A model generated the notes under the pieces. That model worked only from the letters and a program-made list of their open reading frames with translations, was not told the origin of the DNA and searched no databases. Shown here piece by piece: positions 21,317-31,760 of a stretch of 64,000 nucleotides of DNA. How positions within the stretch are numbered: the stretch's first letter is position 1; each line of letters opens with the position of its first letter. The stretch spans positions 744,001 through 808,000 of the forward strand of contig NZ_JABBFZ010000001.1 in the NCBI RefSeq assembly GCF_012927125.1, written 5' to 3'. This stretch comes from Paraburkholderia antibiotica (GTDB lineage: Bacteria; Pseudomonadota; Gammaproteobacteria; Burkholderiales; Burkholderiaceae). Both the position numbers and the translations under genes were made by a program.

Positions 21317-23581
21317 TTGAATTCACCGCATGACACTTCATCCCCGGCCGCATCGGGCGACGCATCCACTACCGGCACGCCGGCGCCGCGCGCGGCCGCG
21401 GCCGTGCCGGGTGTGTCGCTGAGCCGGCGCCGCGTGACCGAGCTCGACGAGATCTTCGCCGGCAATGGCCTGCTCGCGCGGCAGATCGACGGTTATCGGC
21501 CGCGCGCATCGCAGATCGACATGGCGCGTGCCGTCGCTTCGGCCATGGAGGCGTCGGGCCGCGCGATGCCCGAGCCGGCGATGTTCGAGGCGCAGAAGCG
21601 CCCGGCGCGGCGTCTGCAGCAGGCGGGCGGCGATGTCGCCGCCGAAGCGGCCGACAGCACGGAAGCCGACGGCGCCGACGGTGGTGAAAATACGCTGATC
21701 GTCGAGGCGGGCACCGGTACCGGCAAGACCTACGCGTACCTCGTGCCGGCGATGCTGTGGGGCGGCAAGGTGATCGTCTCCACCGGCACCAAGCATCTTC
21801 AGGATCAGCTGTTCCAGCGCGATATTCCGACTGTGCGCGACGCGCTCGCGGTGCCCGTATCGGTTGCGATGCTCAAGGGCCGCGCGAACTACCTGTGCCA
21901 CTACTATCTGCAGCGCACCGCGGACAACGGCCGTCTGCCGTCGCGTCAGGAGACCTCGTATCTGCAGGACATCGTGCGCTTCGCGAAGATCACGCGCACC
22001 GGCGACAAGGCCGAGCTCGCGAGTGTGCCGGAGACCGCGCAGGTGTGGTCGATGGTGACGTCGACGCGCGACAACTGTCTTGGTCAGGAGTGTCCGCACT
22101 ACAAGGACTGCTTCGTGATGCAGGCGCGCCGCGAAGCGCAGCAGGCCGATATCGTGGTGGTCAACCACCATCTGTTTTTCGCCGACATCATGCTGCGCGA
22201 CACCGGCATGGCCGAACTGCTGCCGACCGCCAACACGGTGATCTTCGACGAAGCGCATCAACTTCCCGAAACCGCGACGCTGTTTTTCGGCGAAACGCTG
22301 TCGACCGCGCAGTTCCTCGAACTCGCGCGCGACTCGGTGGCCGAGGGTCTTGGCCATGCGCGCGATGCGGTCGACTGGGTCAAGCTCGGTGCGACGCTCG
22401 AGCGCGCGGCGCGCGATGTGCGGCTCGCATTCAAGGAAGACTCGGTGCGTCTGTCGATCGGCCAGTTACCCGACGACCATCCGCTGTTCCCCGCGCTAGA
22501 GACGCTCGAAACCGAACTCGACGCGTTGGCCTCGGCGCTGGCGGGACAGGCCGAGCGTGCCGAATCGATCGGCGTCTGTCTGCGTCGCGCGCGCGAATTG
22601 CAGGGCGTGCTCGCCGGCTGGACCACGCCGCCCACGACTACCGAACGCAACGCGGCGGCCAACCGCGAAGGCGACGCCAACGCCAATGCGGAACGCACCG
22701 ATCCGAACGAAAAGGTGCGCTGGATCGAAGTGTTCTCGCACACGGTGCAGTTGCACGAAACGCCGTTGTCGGTCGCGCCGATTTTCGCGAAGCAGCGCGC
22801 CGGCGTGCCGCGCGCGTGGATCTTCACGTCGGCGACGCTGTCGGTGCGCGGCGATTTCACGCACTATGCGGCGCAGATGGGCCTGAACTCGAAACGCTCG
22901 ATGACGTTGCCGAGCCCGTTCGACTATCCGTCGCAGGGGCTGTTGTACGTGCCGCGCAATCTGCCGCAGCCGTCCTCGCCGATGTTCACCGATGCGGTGT
23001 TCGACGCCGCGTTGCCCGCGATCGAAGCCTCGGGCGGCGGTGTGTTCATGCTGTGCACGACGCTGCGCGCGGTGGACCGCATCTCGGCGAAGCTGCGCGA
23101 GGCGATCGAGTCGCGCGGTTGGGACTATCCGTTGCTCGTGCAGGGCGATGCGAGCCGTACCGAATTGCTCGACCGCTTCCGCGCGTACGGCAACGCGATT
23201 CTGGTCGGCAGTCAAAGCTTCTGGGAAGGGGTCGATGTGCGCGGCGATGCGCTGTCGCTGGTGGTGATCGACAAGCTGCCGTTTGCGCCGCCCGACGATC
23301 CGGTGCTGTCTGCGCGACTCGATGCTTTGACGAAGAAAGGCTTGAGCCCGTTCGCCGTGCATCAGCTGCCGCAGGCGGTGATCACGTTGAAGCAGGGTGC
23401 GGGGCGGCTGATTCGTGCGGAGACCGATCGCGGCGTGTTGATGATCTGCGATACCCGGCTCGTCGATAAGCCTTATGGCCGTCGTATCTGGCAGAGTCTG
23501 CCGCCGTTCAAGCGGACCCGCGAAATCGATGTGGTCCGCGAGTTTTTCGAAGAGAACGCTGTGCCGGATTCAGCGGCCTGA
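21317..23581 (+). CDS. DinG/YoaA-family ATP-dependent DNA helicase
   Basis: An XPD-like superfamily 2 helicase of 754 residues. It has Walker A (VEAGTGTGKTYAYLVPA), the DEAH box (VIFDEAHQLPE), and four cysteines of an iron-sulfur domain between motifs I and II (ANYLC, NCLGQEC, YKDC). The C-terminal helicase motifs include GSQSFWEGVDVRGDAL and QGAGRLIR. The spacing and length fit YoaA/DinG, which act in DNA repair and in resolving R-loops or replication conflicts. An acidic insertion of about 45 residues (82-127) precedes Walker A. The start is TTG 21317; the first 40 residues are low complexity. A bidirectional terminator follows. Confidence 0.9.
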   Translation: MNSPHDTSSPAASGDASTTGTPAPRAAAAVPGVSLSRRRVTELDEIFAGNGLLARQIDGYRPRASQIDMARAVASAMEASGRAMPEPAMFEAQKRPARRLQQAGGDVAAEAADSTEADGADGGENTLIVEAGTGTGKTYAYLVPAMLWGGKVIVSTGTKHLQDQLFQRDIPTVRDALAVPVSVAMLKGRANYLCHYYLQRTADNGRLPSRQETSYLQDIVRFAKITRTGDKAELASVPETAQVWSMVTSTRDNCLGQECPHYKDCFVMQARREAQQADIVVVNHHLFFADIMLRDTGMAELLPTANTVIFDEAHQLPETATLFFGETLSTAQFLELARDSVAEGLGHARDAVDWVKLGATLERAARDVRLAFKEDSVRLSIGQLPDDHPLFPALETLETELDALASALAGQAERAESIGVCLRRARELQGVLAGWTTPPTTTERNAAANREGDANANAERTDPNEKVRWIEVFSHTVQLHETPLSVAPIFAKQRAGVPRAWIFTSATLSVRGDFTHYAAQMGLNSKRSMTLPSPFDYPSQGLLYVPRNLPQPSSPMFTDAVFDAALPAIEASGGGVFMLCTTLRAVDRISAKLREAIESRGWDYPLLVQGDASRTELLDRFRAYGNAILVGSQSFWEGVDVRGDALSLVVIDKLPFAPPDDPVLSARLDALTKKGLSPFAVHQLPQAVITLKQGAGRLIRAETDRGVLMICDTRLVDKPYGRRIWQSLPPFKRTREIDVVREFFEENAVPDSAA

Positions 23582-23601
23582 TCGATCGCTTCGATTTCGC
23601 A

Positions 23602-23636
23602 TAAAAAAACGCCGCTTCAATAGCGGCGTTTTTTTA
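23602..23636. terminator. Bidirectional terminator between helicase and lipoprotein genes
   Basis: The stem acgccgct / agcggcgt is flanked by seven A residues on the left and seven T residues on the right. It lies between two convergent genes and can serve both. Confidence 0.9.
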
Positions 23637-23787
23637 TGCGCGCAGAGCGACGCCAAAAAACAAAACGCCACGGAGATGAATCCGTGGCGTTTTGCCTGAC
23701 TGCCGGGAAACCGACCGATCTTCGCGACCGATTTTCGAACGATTTCCCGAAGCAGTTCTCGCCCAGAGGCGAACCCTACGCGACAGC

Positions 23788-24063
23788 TTACTGGCTTGCG
23801 CCCGAAGCCGGAGCTGCAGCCGAAGCAGCAGCGTCCGAAGCGGCAGCGCCAGCGTCCGAAGCAGCAGCCGTAGCCGAAGCAGCAGCGTCGCTCGCAGCAG
23901 CAGCAGCACCCGAAGCAGCCGTAGCTGCGTCCGAAGCTGCAGCAGCCGGTGCCGAAGCAGCAGCTGCGTCGCTAGCCGGTGCAGCGGCCTGATCGTTGCT
24001 CTTGTTGCATGCAGCCAGTGCCACAGCTGCCAACAGGGATGCTACGAGGAGGGATTTCTTCAT
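23788..24063 (-). CDS. Small alanine-rich lipoprotein, function unknown
   Basis: A 91-residue protein with a clear lipoprotein signal, MKKSLLVASLLAAVALAAC, lipobox cysteine at residue 19. The mature part is almost entirely Ala, Ser, Asp, Thr and Gly, built on a repeated ASDAA-type unit (ASDAAAAS, ASDAATAAS, ASDAAASATAAASDAG). It should form an amphipathic alanine helix, possibly an Lpp-like structural role, but that is a guess. The ribosome site (aaaggacg) lies just upstream of the ATG at 24063. No family is recognised, although such Ala-rich lipoproteins are frequent in Burkholderia. Confidence 0.75.
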   Translation of the reverse strand: MKKSLLVASLLAAVALAACNKSNDQAAAPASDAAAASAPAAAASDAATAASGAAAAASDAAASATAAASDAGAAASDAAASAAAPASGASQ

Positions 24064-24295
24064 GATCACGTCCTTTTATGGTTTAAAGGTAAGCAACAGC
24101 GCAAAATAAAACCGGTAATGTGCTCCAACACCGACCTGGGCCGCTGGTGGAGATGCTCTTTTGACGAGCTGAAATCTTCCCTACGGCTTGGGCGGAAATT
24201 ATATGCACTTTCGTACTGACAGTCGATCAATCCGGGGTCAATACGTTGTCTTTCTCATACAAAATTTCACTGTACGGTATAACACGTGGGCAGAA

Positions 24296-25549
24296 TTACG
24301 CAAGCTCGCCCACTTGTATCCAGCCCGCACAATACCACTCGTGTAGCAGTGCTGTCACCGATGAATCGTGCGAGAGTGTTACAAAGCGTTTCGCACTCAT
24401 GCACCGTAGATTGGCGAGATCAAACAGCCATTTTTTTGCGCCGTCCCACGCTATTTCTTCTCCATTTACGAAGAAAAAACGACGTTCATACAACAGGTTA
24501 GTCTTGCGATCGAGCCGCAGGCCAGTTTTCGATGCCGAGCTGATAAAACGGGCTTCGTTGAGCGGCCGTTGCGGCGGATCGAAGACGACACTCGGCTTGG
24601 GTTCGCTGAGATACGTGCCAAGGAACGACGCAATATCCTGCTCATTCCATTTGATCCGAGCAAGGATCGCGCCCACCCGTTCGACGAGCGCCGCCGGCAG
24701 TTCTGCGGGACGCTCCACCGCCGGTTGCTTCGGATCGCGATAGAGCGCGCCGGCCTTGCCGGCCGCCTCGCCGCGCTCGGCCAGATGGTAGAGGAACTGC
24801 GCGGTCAGCTCGCTTTCCGAAGGCGCGCGAAAACCGATCGAGCAGGTCATGCATTCGCCTTCGGCGATGCCGTCATGGGCGATATGCGGCGGCAGATACA
24901 GCATGTCGCCGGGCTCCAGCACCCACTCTTCCTCGGCCTCGAAATTCTGTAAAACTTTCAATGGCAAGCCGGGTTGCAGCGTCAGATCCTTCTGCGCGCT
25001 GATGCGCCAGCGGCGCTTGCCTTTTACTTGCAAAAGAAACACATCGTAGGAATCGAAGTGCGGGCCGACGCCGCCGCCATCGGTCGCATACGAAATCATC
25101 AGGTCGTCCAGACGCGCGTCGGGCACGAAGCGGAAGCGATCGAGCAACGCGCGCGCACGGTCGTCGTGCAGGTCCACGCCCTGCACCAGCAGCGTCCATG
25201 CGCGCTGTTTGATCGACGGCAGTTCGTCGGGCGCGAACGGACCGTGTTCGAGCTGCCACTTGTTGCGGAAGTGGGTGATCAGGCGCGCTTCGATGTCGTC
25301 CTGATCGGCGAGTTCGAAAAGCTCGTCGCGCGTGAGCGGCGCCTCGATGTTCGGGATCGCCTGACGGATCAGCAACGGCTTTTTCTGCCAGTACCGGCGC
25401 ATGAATTGCGACGGACTCAGATGGCCGAGCAACGCGGTCGGAACATCGGGCGCGGGTGGAAGAATGGGGTGCGTGGCCGGCTTTGCAGCAGACGACGAAT
25501 TGGGTGCCGAAGCTGCATCGGCCGGGTGGTCAGTGGGCCGCCTGGGCAT
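24296..25549 (-). CDS. JmjC-type cupin oxygenase, RoxA (YcfD)-like
   Basis: A 417-residue Fe(II)/2-oxoglutarate oxygenase-like protein. E. coli RoxA (YcfD) hydroxylates an arginine of ribosomal protein L16. Supporting segments are LSPSQFMRRYWQKKPLLIRQ and the JmjC core YATDGGGVGPHFDSYDVFLL with the HxD iron ligands. MLYLPPHIAHDGIAEGECMT carries the distal histidine, and a C-terminal winged-helix-like dimer region follows. An N-terminal tail of about 45 residues (Ala/Pro/Ser-rich) precedes the domain. The start is the ATG at 25549; the frame stays open further right over the divergent SlyD-like gene. The two genes share a 32-base intergenic region. Confidence 0.85.
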   Translation of the reverse strand: MPRRPTDHPADAASAPNSSSAAKPATHPILPPAPDVPTALLGHLSPSQFMRRYWQKKPLLIRQAIPNIEAPLTRDELFELADQDDIEARLITHFRNKWQLEHGPFAPDELPSIKQRAWTLLVQGVDLHDDRARALLDRFRFVPDARLDDLMISYATDGGGVGPHFDSYDVFLLQVKGKRRWRISAQKDLTLQPGLPLKVLQNFEAEEEWVLEPGDMLYLPPHIAHDGIAEGECMTCSIGFRAPSESELTAQFLYHLAERGEAAGKAGALYRDPKQPAVERPAELPAALVERVGAILARIKWNEQDIASFLGTYLSEPKPSVVFDPPQRPLNEARFISSASKTGLRLDRKTNLLYERRFFFVNGEEIAWDGAKKWLFDLANLRCMSAKRFVTLSHDSSVTALLHEWYCAGWIQVGELA

Positions 25550-25551
25550 CG

Positions 25552-25557
25552 TATAAT
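25552..25557 (+). promoter_or_regulatory. Consensus -10 box upstream of the SlyD-like gene
   Basis: A perfect TATAAT lies 25 bases before the ATG of the SlyD-like gene, preceded by the roxA-like start codon on the other strand. The -35 would overlap the first codons of the divergent gene and is poor in sequence, so transcription start is uncertain. The expected leader is short; TGGAGAA (25571-25577) is the ribosome site. Confidence 0.5.
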
Positions 25558-25581
25558 GTGAGTTGTATTCTGGAGAATCGA

Positions 25582-26124
25582 ATGAAAATCGCAAAGAACA
25601 CCGTCGTGTCGGTCGCCTACAAGCTGTCGGATGCACAGGGCAATCTGATTGAGGAAAGCGACGAGCCGATGGTCTATCTGCACGGCGGCTATGATGGCAC
25701 GTTCCCCAAGATCGAGGAAGAGCTCGACGGCCACGAGGCCGGCTTCGAGACCCAGATCCAGCTCGAGCCGCAAGATGCGTTCGGCGAATACGATCCCGAA
25801 CTCGTGAAGATCGAACCGCGCGATCGCTTCCCGGAACCGCTGGAAGTTGGCATGCAGTTCGAAGGCACGCCTGAAGACGGCGACGAGGAAATCGACTCGC
25901 TGGTGTATGTCGTGACCGACGTCGCGGAAGACAAAGTCGTGCTCGACGGCAATCACCCGCTGGCCGGCATGGCGCTGCGTTTCGCACTGACCGTGAAAGA
26001 CGTGCGTCCTGCTACCGAAGACGAAATCGAGCACGAACACGCGCATGGCGCGGATGGTCTCGAAGTCCTCGACGACGATGAGGACGAAGACGAAGAAGGC
26101 AATTCAAAACCGACCCTGCACTGA
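25582..26124 (+). CDS. SlyD-like FKBP peptidyl-prolyl isomerase
   Basis: A 180-residue cytoplasmic FKBP. The N-terminal FKBP strand (MKIAKNTVVSVAYKLSDAQG), the insert-in-flap region (LEPQDAFGEYDPELV) and the return strand (NHPLAGMALRFALTVKDVRPA) give the SlyD layout, in which the inserted domain has chaperone activity. The C-terminal tail is acidic ([13 protein letters not shown]) with a few histidines (EHEHAHG), but it lacks the long metal-binding His/Cys tail of E. coli SlyD. ATG 25582 follows a good ribosome site. Its 3' end overlaps the 3' end of the convergent metallophosphoesterase gene by 21 bases. Confidence 0.88.
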   Translation: MKIAKNTVVSVAYKLSDAQGNLIEESDEPMVYLHGGYDGTFPKIEEELDGHEAGFETQIQLEPQDAFGEYDPELVKIEPRDRFPEPLEVGMQFEGTPEDGDEEIDSLVYVVTDVAEDKVVLDGNHPLAGMALRFALTVKDVRPATEDEIEHEHAHGADGLEVLDDDEDEDEEGNSKPTLH

Positions 26125-27507
26125 ACTGGCGGGTATGCGTGGCGCCGTCGCGGGGGCAGTCGGCGCCGAGGTGGGCGAGGCGGGCAATATCGAGCCCGGC
26201 GGCATTGAGATCGCCGGTCCGTAGCCGCCACCGCCCTGGTCCGACGGGATACGCGGTTGCTGATCCAGTTTCGACTCTCCGGGCGTTTGCAATAGCGGCG
26301 GCAACTCCGACGCCGGCCCAAACCCTTCCACATTAGGCATTTCAGACCCACCGGGCGTCGACGCGCCGGTATCCTCGCGCGGCGATCCCGATGACGACAC
26401 TGGCGGCGTGGCGGGCAGCGGCATCTGCTTCGGCACGTCGCGCACACTCACGCGGAACGGCGGCTTCCTCGCGAAATCCGCTTCAATTTCGGTCCACTGG
26501 TTAAGACGGTCACGCGGCGCAAGTGCGATACGCGTGAGATTCGTCACGACCATACCCTTGTCATTGTGTAGCGGCTGATCGATCACGAAGCCGCCGGCCG
26601 CACGTTCGTCGTCGGCATGGACCACGACGACCGGCCCGCGAAAAATCTGCGCGAGCTTGACGAGGCTGCGTTTGAATTCGAGAAAGCCGTCGCGGCGTGA
26701 GCTATGCGCGAAGCGCAGCCATGCAAACCGCTCGGGCCGTTCGTAACGCTCCGGGTCGAAGTCGCCCTGAATGAACACGACGATCGCGCGCGCGTCGCGG
26801 CGCTTCGCGTATTCGCCCGCGTGTTCGAGCCAGAACGCATTGGCGATCACACGATCTTCGAACTCGCCGTTGCGGCCGCCCGCGGTCAGATAGTGATTGT
26901 TTGGCCCCGGTGCGTTCAGGCCGACGAACACGATGTCGCCGGCCTTGTCGCTCACGGTCCAGCGCACGTTTTCGCGAAACTGACGAAAGCGTGAGACTTC
27001 GCTTTCGCGCGTCAACGCGATCGGGTTCTGGCCCATCGAGGTCGGATCGGCGAAGAGCGTCTGCCGCAATTGATCGAGCCGTTCGACCGGATCGAAGCCG
27101 CCGGCCTCCGCGGTGCCGCAATCGACCCAGTCGTGCTGGCCGGGGATGAAGAAGAGGGCGGGCCGTGCGCTTTCGAGCAGCGTGTGGCGGCGTTCGAAGA
27201 GCGTGTCGCGGCACACTTCCTTCGGCCCCTTCAGATTGCCGTTGTAGACGATGAAGCGCACGTCGCGGTCGCGGCCGATCGCTTCGAGCAGCCGCTGCGT
27301 GGAAGCTTCGTCGGCGGGACTGTGCATCGTGTTCGCGATGACCGCGAACGTGAAGCGCGAGGCCGCGGCTTCGGCCGGCGTAGTCGACACCCACAACACC
27401 GCCGTCAGCGAAGCAACGATGCCGCCCGTCAACGCGAGCGCGTGGCACAGCGCCGCGCGCAATCCGCGTGGACGGGGCGGATGCGTCGAGGTGTCAGTGG
27501 TCCGCAT
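26104..27507 (-). CDS. Exported metallophosphoesterase-like protein
   Basis: A 467-residue protein with a hydrophobic N-terminal export segment ([20 protein letters not shown] ... TTPAEAAA). A calcineurin-like region of about 290 residues follows: [10 protein letters not shown] where DxH would be expected, [20 protein letters not shown]. It ends in a Pro/Ser/Gly-rich tail of about 110 residues. Several metal-ligand positions are altered (NGN instead of GDN, GQHDW instead of GNHE/D), so catalytic activity is uncertain. ATG 27507 overlaps the end of mutS by 14 bases, suggesting translational coupling. At its 3' end it overlaps the SlyD-like gene. Confidence 0.75.
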   Translation of the reverse strand: MRTTDTSTHPPRPRGLRAALCHALALTGGIVASLTAVLWVSTTPAEAAASRFTFAVIANTMHSPADEASTQRLLEAIGRDRDVRFIVYNGNLKGPKEVCRDTLFERRHTLLESARPALFFIPGQHDWVDCGTAEAGGFDPVERLDQLRQTLFADPTSMGQNPIALTRESEVSRFRQFRENVRWTVSDKAGDIVFVGLNAPGPNNHYLTAGGRNGEFEDRVIANAFWLEHAGEYAKRRDARAIVVFIQGDFDPERYERPERFAWLRFAHSSRRDGFLEFKRSLVKLAQIFRGPVVVVHADDERAAGGFVIDQPLHNDKGMVVTNLTRIALAPRDRLNQWTEIEADFARKPPFRVSVRDVPKQMPLPATPPVSSSGSPREDTGASTPGGSEMPNVEGFGPASELPPLLQTPGESKLDQQPRIPSDQGGGGYGPAISMPPGSILPASPTSAPTAPATAPRIPASSVQGRF

Positions 27508-30181
27508 CCGGCGCGTTGGCCAGTTCGTGCAGTTCGTACAGCAGATCGAGTGCTTCGCGCGGCCGCAGATCGTTCGGATCGAGGCCGCGCAGACGCTCGA
27601 CGAGCGCCTGCATCGCGGGCGAGACGGACGGCGTAGCGGTGGGCGCATCGTAGTCGTCGTCCGCGTCTTCGGCCAGCATGGCCGGCGGCGCGGCAAACAG
27701 ATCGAGTTGCGGCGCGGGCTGCGCGGCCGATTGCTGCTCCAGATGCGCGAGATGCTTGCGCGCCGCACGGATCACCGCGTTCGGCACGCCGGCGAGCTGT
27801 GCGACCTGCAGACCATAACTCTGGTTGGCCGGCCCTTCGTTCACCGCGTGCAGGAACACGATGCCGTGTCCATGCTCGACCGCCGACAGATGCACGTTCG
27901 CCGCCTGCGTAAATTCCGCCGGCAACTGCGTCAGCTCGAAGTAGTGCGTCGCGAACAGCGTGTAGCAGCCGTTATGCGATAGCAGATGCCGCGCGATGGC
28001 CCACGCGAGCGCGAGGCCGTCGAACGTCGAGGTGCCGCGGCCGATCTCGTCCATCAGCACGAGGCTGTGCGGGCTTGCGTCGTTGAGAATCGCGGCGGCC
28101 TCGGTCATCTCGACCATGAAGGTCGAGCGGCCGCCGGCGAGGTCGTCGGCGGCACCGATACGCGTGAAGATGCGGTCGATCGGCCCGAAGGCCGCGCGCC
28201 GCGCCGGCACGTAGCTGCCCACGTAGGCGAGCAGCGCGATCAGCGCGGTCTGACGCATGAAGGTCGACTTACCGCCCATGTTCGGGCCGGTGATCAGCAG
28301 CAGCTTGCGTTCGCTCGCGAGCAGGCAGTCGTTGGCGATGAACTGCTCGACCTGAGCCTCGACGACCGGATGACGACCCTGTTCGATGTCGATGCCGGCC
28401 TCGGCGGAGAAGGTCGGCGCGACCCAGTCGAGTGCGCGAGCGCGTTCGGCGAACGCGGCCAGCAGATCGAGTTCCGCGAGTGCCGATGCGACCCGCTGGC
28501 AGTCCGGAATGAACGGCAACAACGCTTGCAACAACGCATCGTACAGCGCACGTTCGCGGGCGAGCGCACGCTCCTGCGCGGACAGCGCCTTGTCCTCGAA
28601 GGTCTTCAGTTCGGGCGTGATGTAGCGCTCGGCGTTCTTCAGCGTCTGCCGACGGCGGTAGTCGTCGGGCACCTTGTCGGTCTGGCCGCGCGTGACTTCG
28701 ATATAGAAGCCGTGCACCTTGTTGTATTCGACGCGCAGATTGCCGATGCCGGTACGCGTGCGTTCGCGCGTTTCGAGATCGATCAGGAACTGTCCGCAGT
28801 TCTCCGAAATATCGCGCAGTTCGTCGAGCTCCGCGTCATAGCCGCGTGCGATCACGCCGCCGTCGCGCACCATCGCGGCCGGTTCCTGCGCGACCGCGCG
28901 CTTGAGCAGTTCGACGCACTCGGCCGGCGGTTCGAGCGACGCGTCGATCCGCGCGAGCGAATCCGCGTTCGATGCCACCGCCGCGAGTTGCGTGCGCAAT
29001 TCGGGCAGCGCAATGAAGGTGTCGCGCAGGCTCGACAGATCGCGTGGCCGCGCCGAGAGCAGCGCGAGCCGCCCGGTGATCCGCTCGATGTCCGAAATCT
29101 GCCGCAACGCGCTGCGCAAGGTGTCGAGCTCGGCACCGGGCGGCGCGTCGAGCAGCGCGCCGATGGCTTGCTGACGCGCCTGGGCGAGCGCCGGATCGCG
29201 CGGCGGATGATGCAGCCAGTGACGCAGCAGGCGGCTACCCATCGTCGTGCAGCAGGTGTCGAGCAGCGAGCACAGCGTCGGCGATTCGGTGCCGCGCAGC
29301 GTTTCGGTGAGTTCGAGGTTGCGGCGCGTGGCCGGATCGAGGCCGATGTATTCGGACTCGTATTCGACTTTCAGGCTGCGTACGTGACGCAACTGCTGGC
29401 CTTGTGTGGCCGCCGCGTACAGCAGCAACGCGCCGGCCGCGCCGCATGCGCAGCCGAGCGAGTGGGCGCCGAAGCCGTCGAGGCTCGCGACTTCGAGCTG
29501 ATCGCACAGACGCTTGGTGCCCGACGTGATATCGAAGTGCCAGGCGGGCACGCGCTTGAGCGCGCTGGCGTTGACGGGCGGCGTCCAGCTCGATGAATCC
29601 GCGGTGGCGTCGGCGACCAGAATTTCGGCGGGGCGGATGCGTTCGAGCGCGGCGGCGACCTGGTCGGGCGCGACTTCGGCCAGACGCAGCGCGCCGCTTG
29701 CCAGATTGAGCCACGCGAGGCCCACGCTTGTCGCGACGCCGCGGCGGTTATGCGCGACGCACATCGACAGCAGATAGACGTCGCTCTTGTCGGACAGCAG
29801 CGCCGCGTCGGTCAGCGTGCCAGGCGTGACGACGCGCACGACCTTGCGCTCGACCGGACCCTTCGAGGTAGCCGGGTCGCCGATCTGTTCGCAGATTGCG
29901 ACCGATTCGCCGAGCTTCACGAGCTTGGCCAGATACTGTTCGACCGCGTGATGCGGCACGCCGGCCATCTTGATCGGATTGCCCGCCGACGCGCCGCGTT
30001 GCGTGAGCGTCAGATCGAGCAGACGCGCGGCTTTCTCGGCGTCCTCGAAAAAGAGTTCGTAGAAGTCGCCCATCCGGTAGAACACCAGCGTGCCCGGATG
30101 CTCCGATTTAATGCGCAGATACTGCTGCATCATGGGAGTATGTTGTGCGACGTCGGTGGCCGCTGCGGTTTGAATGCCCAT
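27494..30181 (-). CDS. mutS: DNA mismatch repair protein MutS
   Basis: MutS recognises mismatches and starts methyl-directed repair. The 895-residue product has the mismatch-reading FYE motif ([17 protein letters not shown]) near residue 37. The connector, lever and clamp regions follow, then the ATPase with Walker [21 protein letters not shown] and Walker [21 protein letters not shown]. The start [20 protein letters not shown] gives the usual Burkholderia N-terminus. The downstream metallophosphoesterase overlaps its last codons, and lplT lies 129 bases upstream on the same strand. Confidence 0.97.
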   Translation of the reverse strand: MGIQTAAATDVAQHTPMMQQYLRIKSEHPGTLVFYRMGDFYELFFEDAEKAARLLDLTLTQRGASAGNPIKMAGVPHHAVEQYLAKLVKLGESVAICEQIGDPATSKGPVERKVVRVVTPGTLTDAALLSDKSDVYLLSMCVAHNRRGVATSVGLAWLNLASGALRLAEVAPDQVAAALERIRPAEILVADATADSSSWTPPVNASALKRVPAWHFDITSGTKRLCDQLEVASLDGFGAHSLGCACGAAGALLLYAAATQGQQLRHVRSLKVEYESEYIGLDPATRRNLELTETLRGTESPTLCSLLDTCCTTMGSRLLRHWLHHPPRDPALAQARQQAIGALLDAPPGAELDTLRSALRQISDIERITGRLALLSARPRDLSSLRDTFIALPELRTQLAAVASNADSLARIDASLEPPAECVELLKRAVAQEPAAMVRDGGVIARGYDAELDELRDISENCGQFLIDLETRERTRTGIGNLRVEYNKVHGFYIEVTRGQTDKVPDDYRRRQTLKNAERYITPELKTFEDKALSAQERALARERALYDALLQALLPFIPDCQRVASALAELDLLAAFAERARALDWVAPTFSAEAGIDIEQGRHPVVEAQVEQFIANDCLLASERKLLLITGPNMGGKSTFMRQTALIALLAYVGSYVPARRAAFGPIDRIFTRIGAADDLAGGRSTFMVEMTEAAAILNDASPHSLVLMDEIGRGTSTFDGLALAWAIARHLLSHNGCYTLFATHYFELTQLPAEFTQAANVHLSAVEHGHGIVFLHAVNEGPANQSYGLQVAQLAGVPNAVIRAARKHLAHLEQQSAAQPAPQLDLFAAPPAMLAEDADDDYDAPTATPSVSPAMQALVERLRGLDPNDLRPREALDLLYELHELANAPDADH

Positions 30182-30310
30182 CCTTGGTGTCTTCTTGCGG
30201 TAGATGCTCAGGGCGTGAGTTTAACCCGCCGACGCGGCGAGCGGACCCTGGCCGAATGGACGATCCCCGGGGCGGGATCGATGGGGTAATCTGATGGGGC
30301 AATCTGATCG

Positions 30311-31609
30311 TCACTCCTCAACCATCGCCCGCATATCCACGCTCCGTTCGTTCGCGGCGCTACGCTGTTTCGCGAGCCACATCATCAGCGTGATGAAGCT
30401 GCCGAACACGACGATGATCCATTGCGCCGGCATCTTCGCGGTAAGCAGCAGCGCGTACACGCCGAGCATCAGCAGCACCGCGAGGTTCTGGTTGAAGTTC
30501 TGCACGGCGATCGAATGACCGGCCGACAGCAGTGTCGCGCCGCGATGCTGGAGAATCGCGTTCATCGGTACGATGAAAAAGCCCGACAGCGCGCCGAGCA
30601 CGATCATCAGCGGATAGGCGAGCAGGATGTAGAAGGGCGCGACGTGCGTGCCGACGCGCAGGCCCGCGCCCGCCGGAAACAGGTCCTTGTGATAGAAGGC
30701 CATCGCGATTGCCACCGCGCCGGTCAGCACGCCGATCGGCAGCACCCGCAGCGATTTGCGCAGCGGAATCAGCGCGGCCGCGCCCGCCGCGCCGAGCGCG
30801 ATGCCGACGCCGGTCACGCCCTGCATCACCGCCGCCTTCGATAGCGACAGCCCGAGATTCACGTTCGCCCATTTGAGCACCAGCAACTGCATCGTTACTG
30901 CGGCGCCCCACATCAGCGTCGTCACCCACAGCGCGATCTGCGCGAGCTTGTCCGCCCACAGTACGTGGAAGCAGTGATGGAAATCGCTGACCAGCTTCTT
31001 CGGCTCCGTCAGCCGGTTCGGATAGCGCGCGCCGGTATCGGGAATGAAGATGTTGATCGCGGCGGCGAGCGCGTACGTGATCATCACCGCAAGCATCGCG
31101 AGGTCGGCGGCGGAACCGATCAGCGGCAGATGCACGCGCGCGACGAAATGCCCGGCGACCGTGCTGATCAGCGCACCGCCGAGCATCGTGCCGACGATCG
31201 TCGAGAGCACCGTCGCCGATTCGAGCCATGCGTTCGCTTTCACGAGCTTGTCGGCCGGCAGCAGCTCGGTGAGGATGCCGTACTTGGCCGGCGAATACGC
31301 GGCCGCGCCGAAGCCGACCACGCCGTAGGCGATCATCGGATGAACGCCGGCGATCATCAGCAGGCAGCCGCCCGCCTTCAGCGCGTTGGAGATGAACATC
31401 ACGTGGCGCTTCTGCATCGCATCGGCGAAGGCGCCGACGAACGGCGCGAGCAGCACGTACGAGATCGTGAAGAAAATCTGCAGCAGCGGCGTGACCCACG
31501 CGGCGGACCGGATGACCGACAGCAGTGCGATCGCGGCGATCAGCAGCGCATTGTCCGCGAGCGATGAAACGAACTGCGCCGCGATGATCGTGTAGAAGCC
31601 TTTTTTCAT
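30311..31609 (-). CDS. lplT: Lysophospholipid transporter LplT (MFS)
   Basis: LplT flips lysophospholipids across the inner membrane for re-acylation. The 432-residue protein has about twelve membrane helices and LplT-type segments: AAQFVSSLADNALLIAAIAL, LAPFVGAFADAMQKRHVMF, AAAYSPAKYGILTELLPADK, SGFFIVPMNAILQHRG. The start MKKGFYTIIAAQF at 31609 fixes the N-terminus; the frame upstream runs through the suhB terminator and is not conserved. No Aas acyltransferase gene is beside it, unlike E. coli. Confidence 0.92.
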   Translation of the reverse strand: MKKGFYTIIAAQFVSSLADNALLIAAIALLSVIRSAAWVTPLLQIFFTISYVLLAPFVGAFADAMQKRHVMFISNALKAGGCLLMIAGVHPMIAYGVVGFGAAAYSPAKYGILTELLPADKLVKANAWLESATVLSTIVGTMLGGALISTVAGHFVARVHLPLIGSAADLAMLAVMITYALAAAINIFIPDTGARYPNRLTEPKKLVSDFHHCFHVLWADKLAQIALWVTTLMWGAAVTMQLLVLKWANVNLGLSLSKAAVMQGVTGVGIALGAAGAAALIPLRKSLRVLPIGVLTGAVAIAMAFYHKDLFPAGAGLRVGTHVAPFYILLAYPLMIVLGALSGFFIVPMNAILQHRGATLLSAGHSIAVQNFNQNLAVLLMLGVYALLLTAKMPAQWIIVVFGSFITLMMWLAKQRSAANERSVDMRAMVEE

Positions 31610-31685
31610 GAGGCGGATGGAAAGCTGCGCACGCAATGGGCTCCCCGCTTTGTAGCACGACGCTTCACACACCGCAGCGCCGCCA

Positions 31686-31712
31686 ACAAAAAAAGCGGCC
31701 GAAGCCGCTTTC
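31686..31712 (-). terminator. Rho-independent terminator after suhB
   Basis: Read on the minus strand, the hairpin is AGCGGC-TTCG-GCCGCT followed by a T-run. It has a stable UUCG tetraloop and lies about 50 bases after the suhB stop. Confidence 0.9.
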
Positions 31713-31760
31713 TTTTCCATCGATGCCGTGCCGCGGACCGGCCGCGGCGGCAAGGACGCC

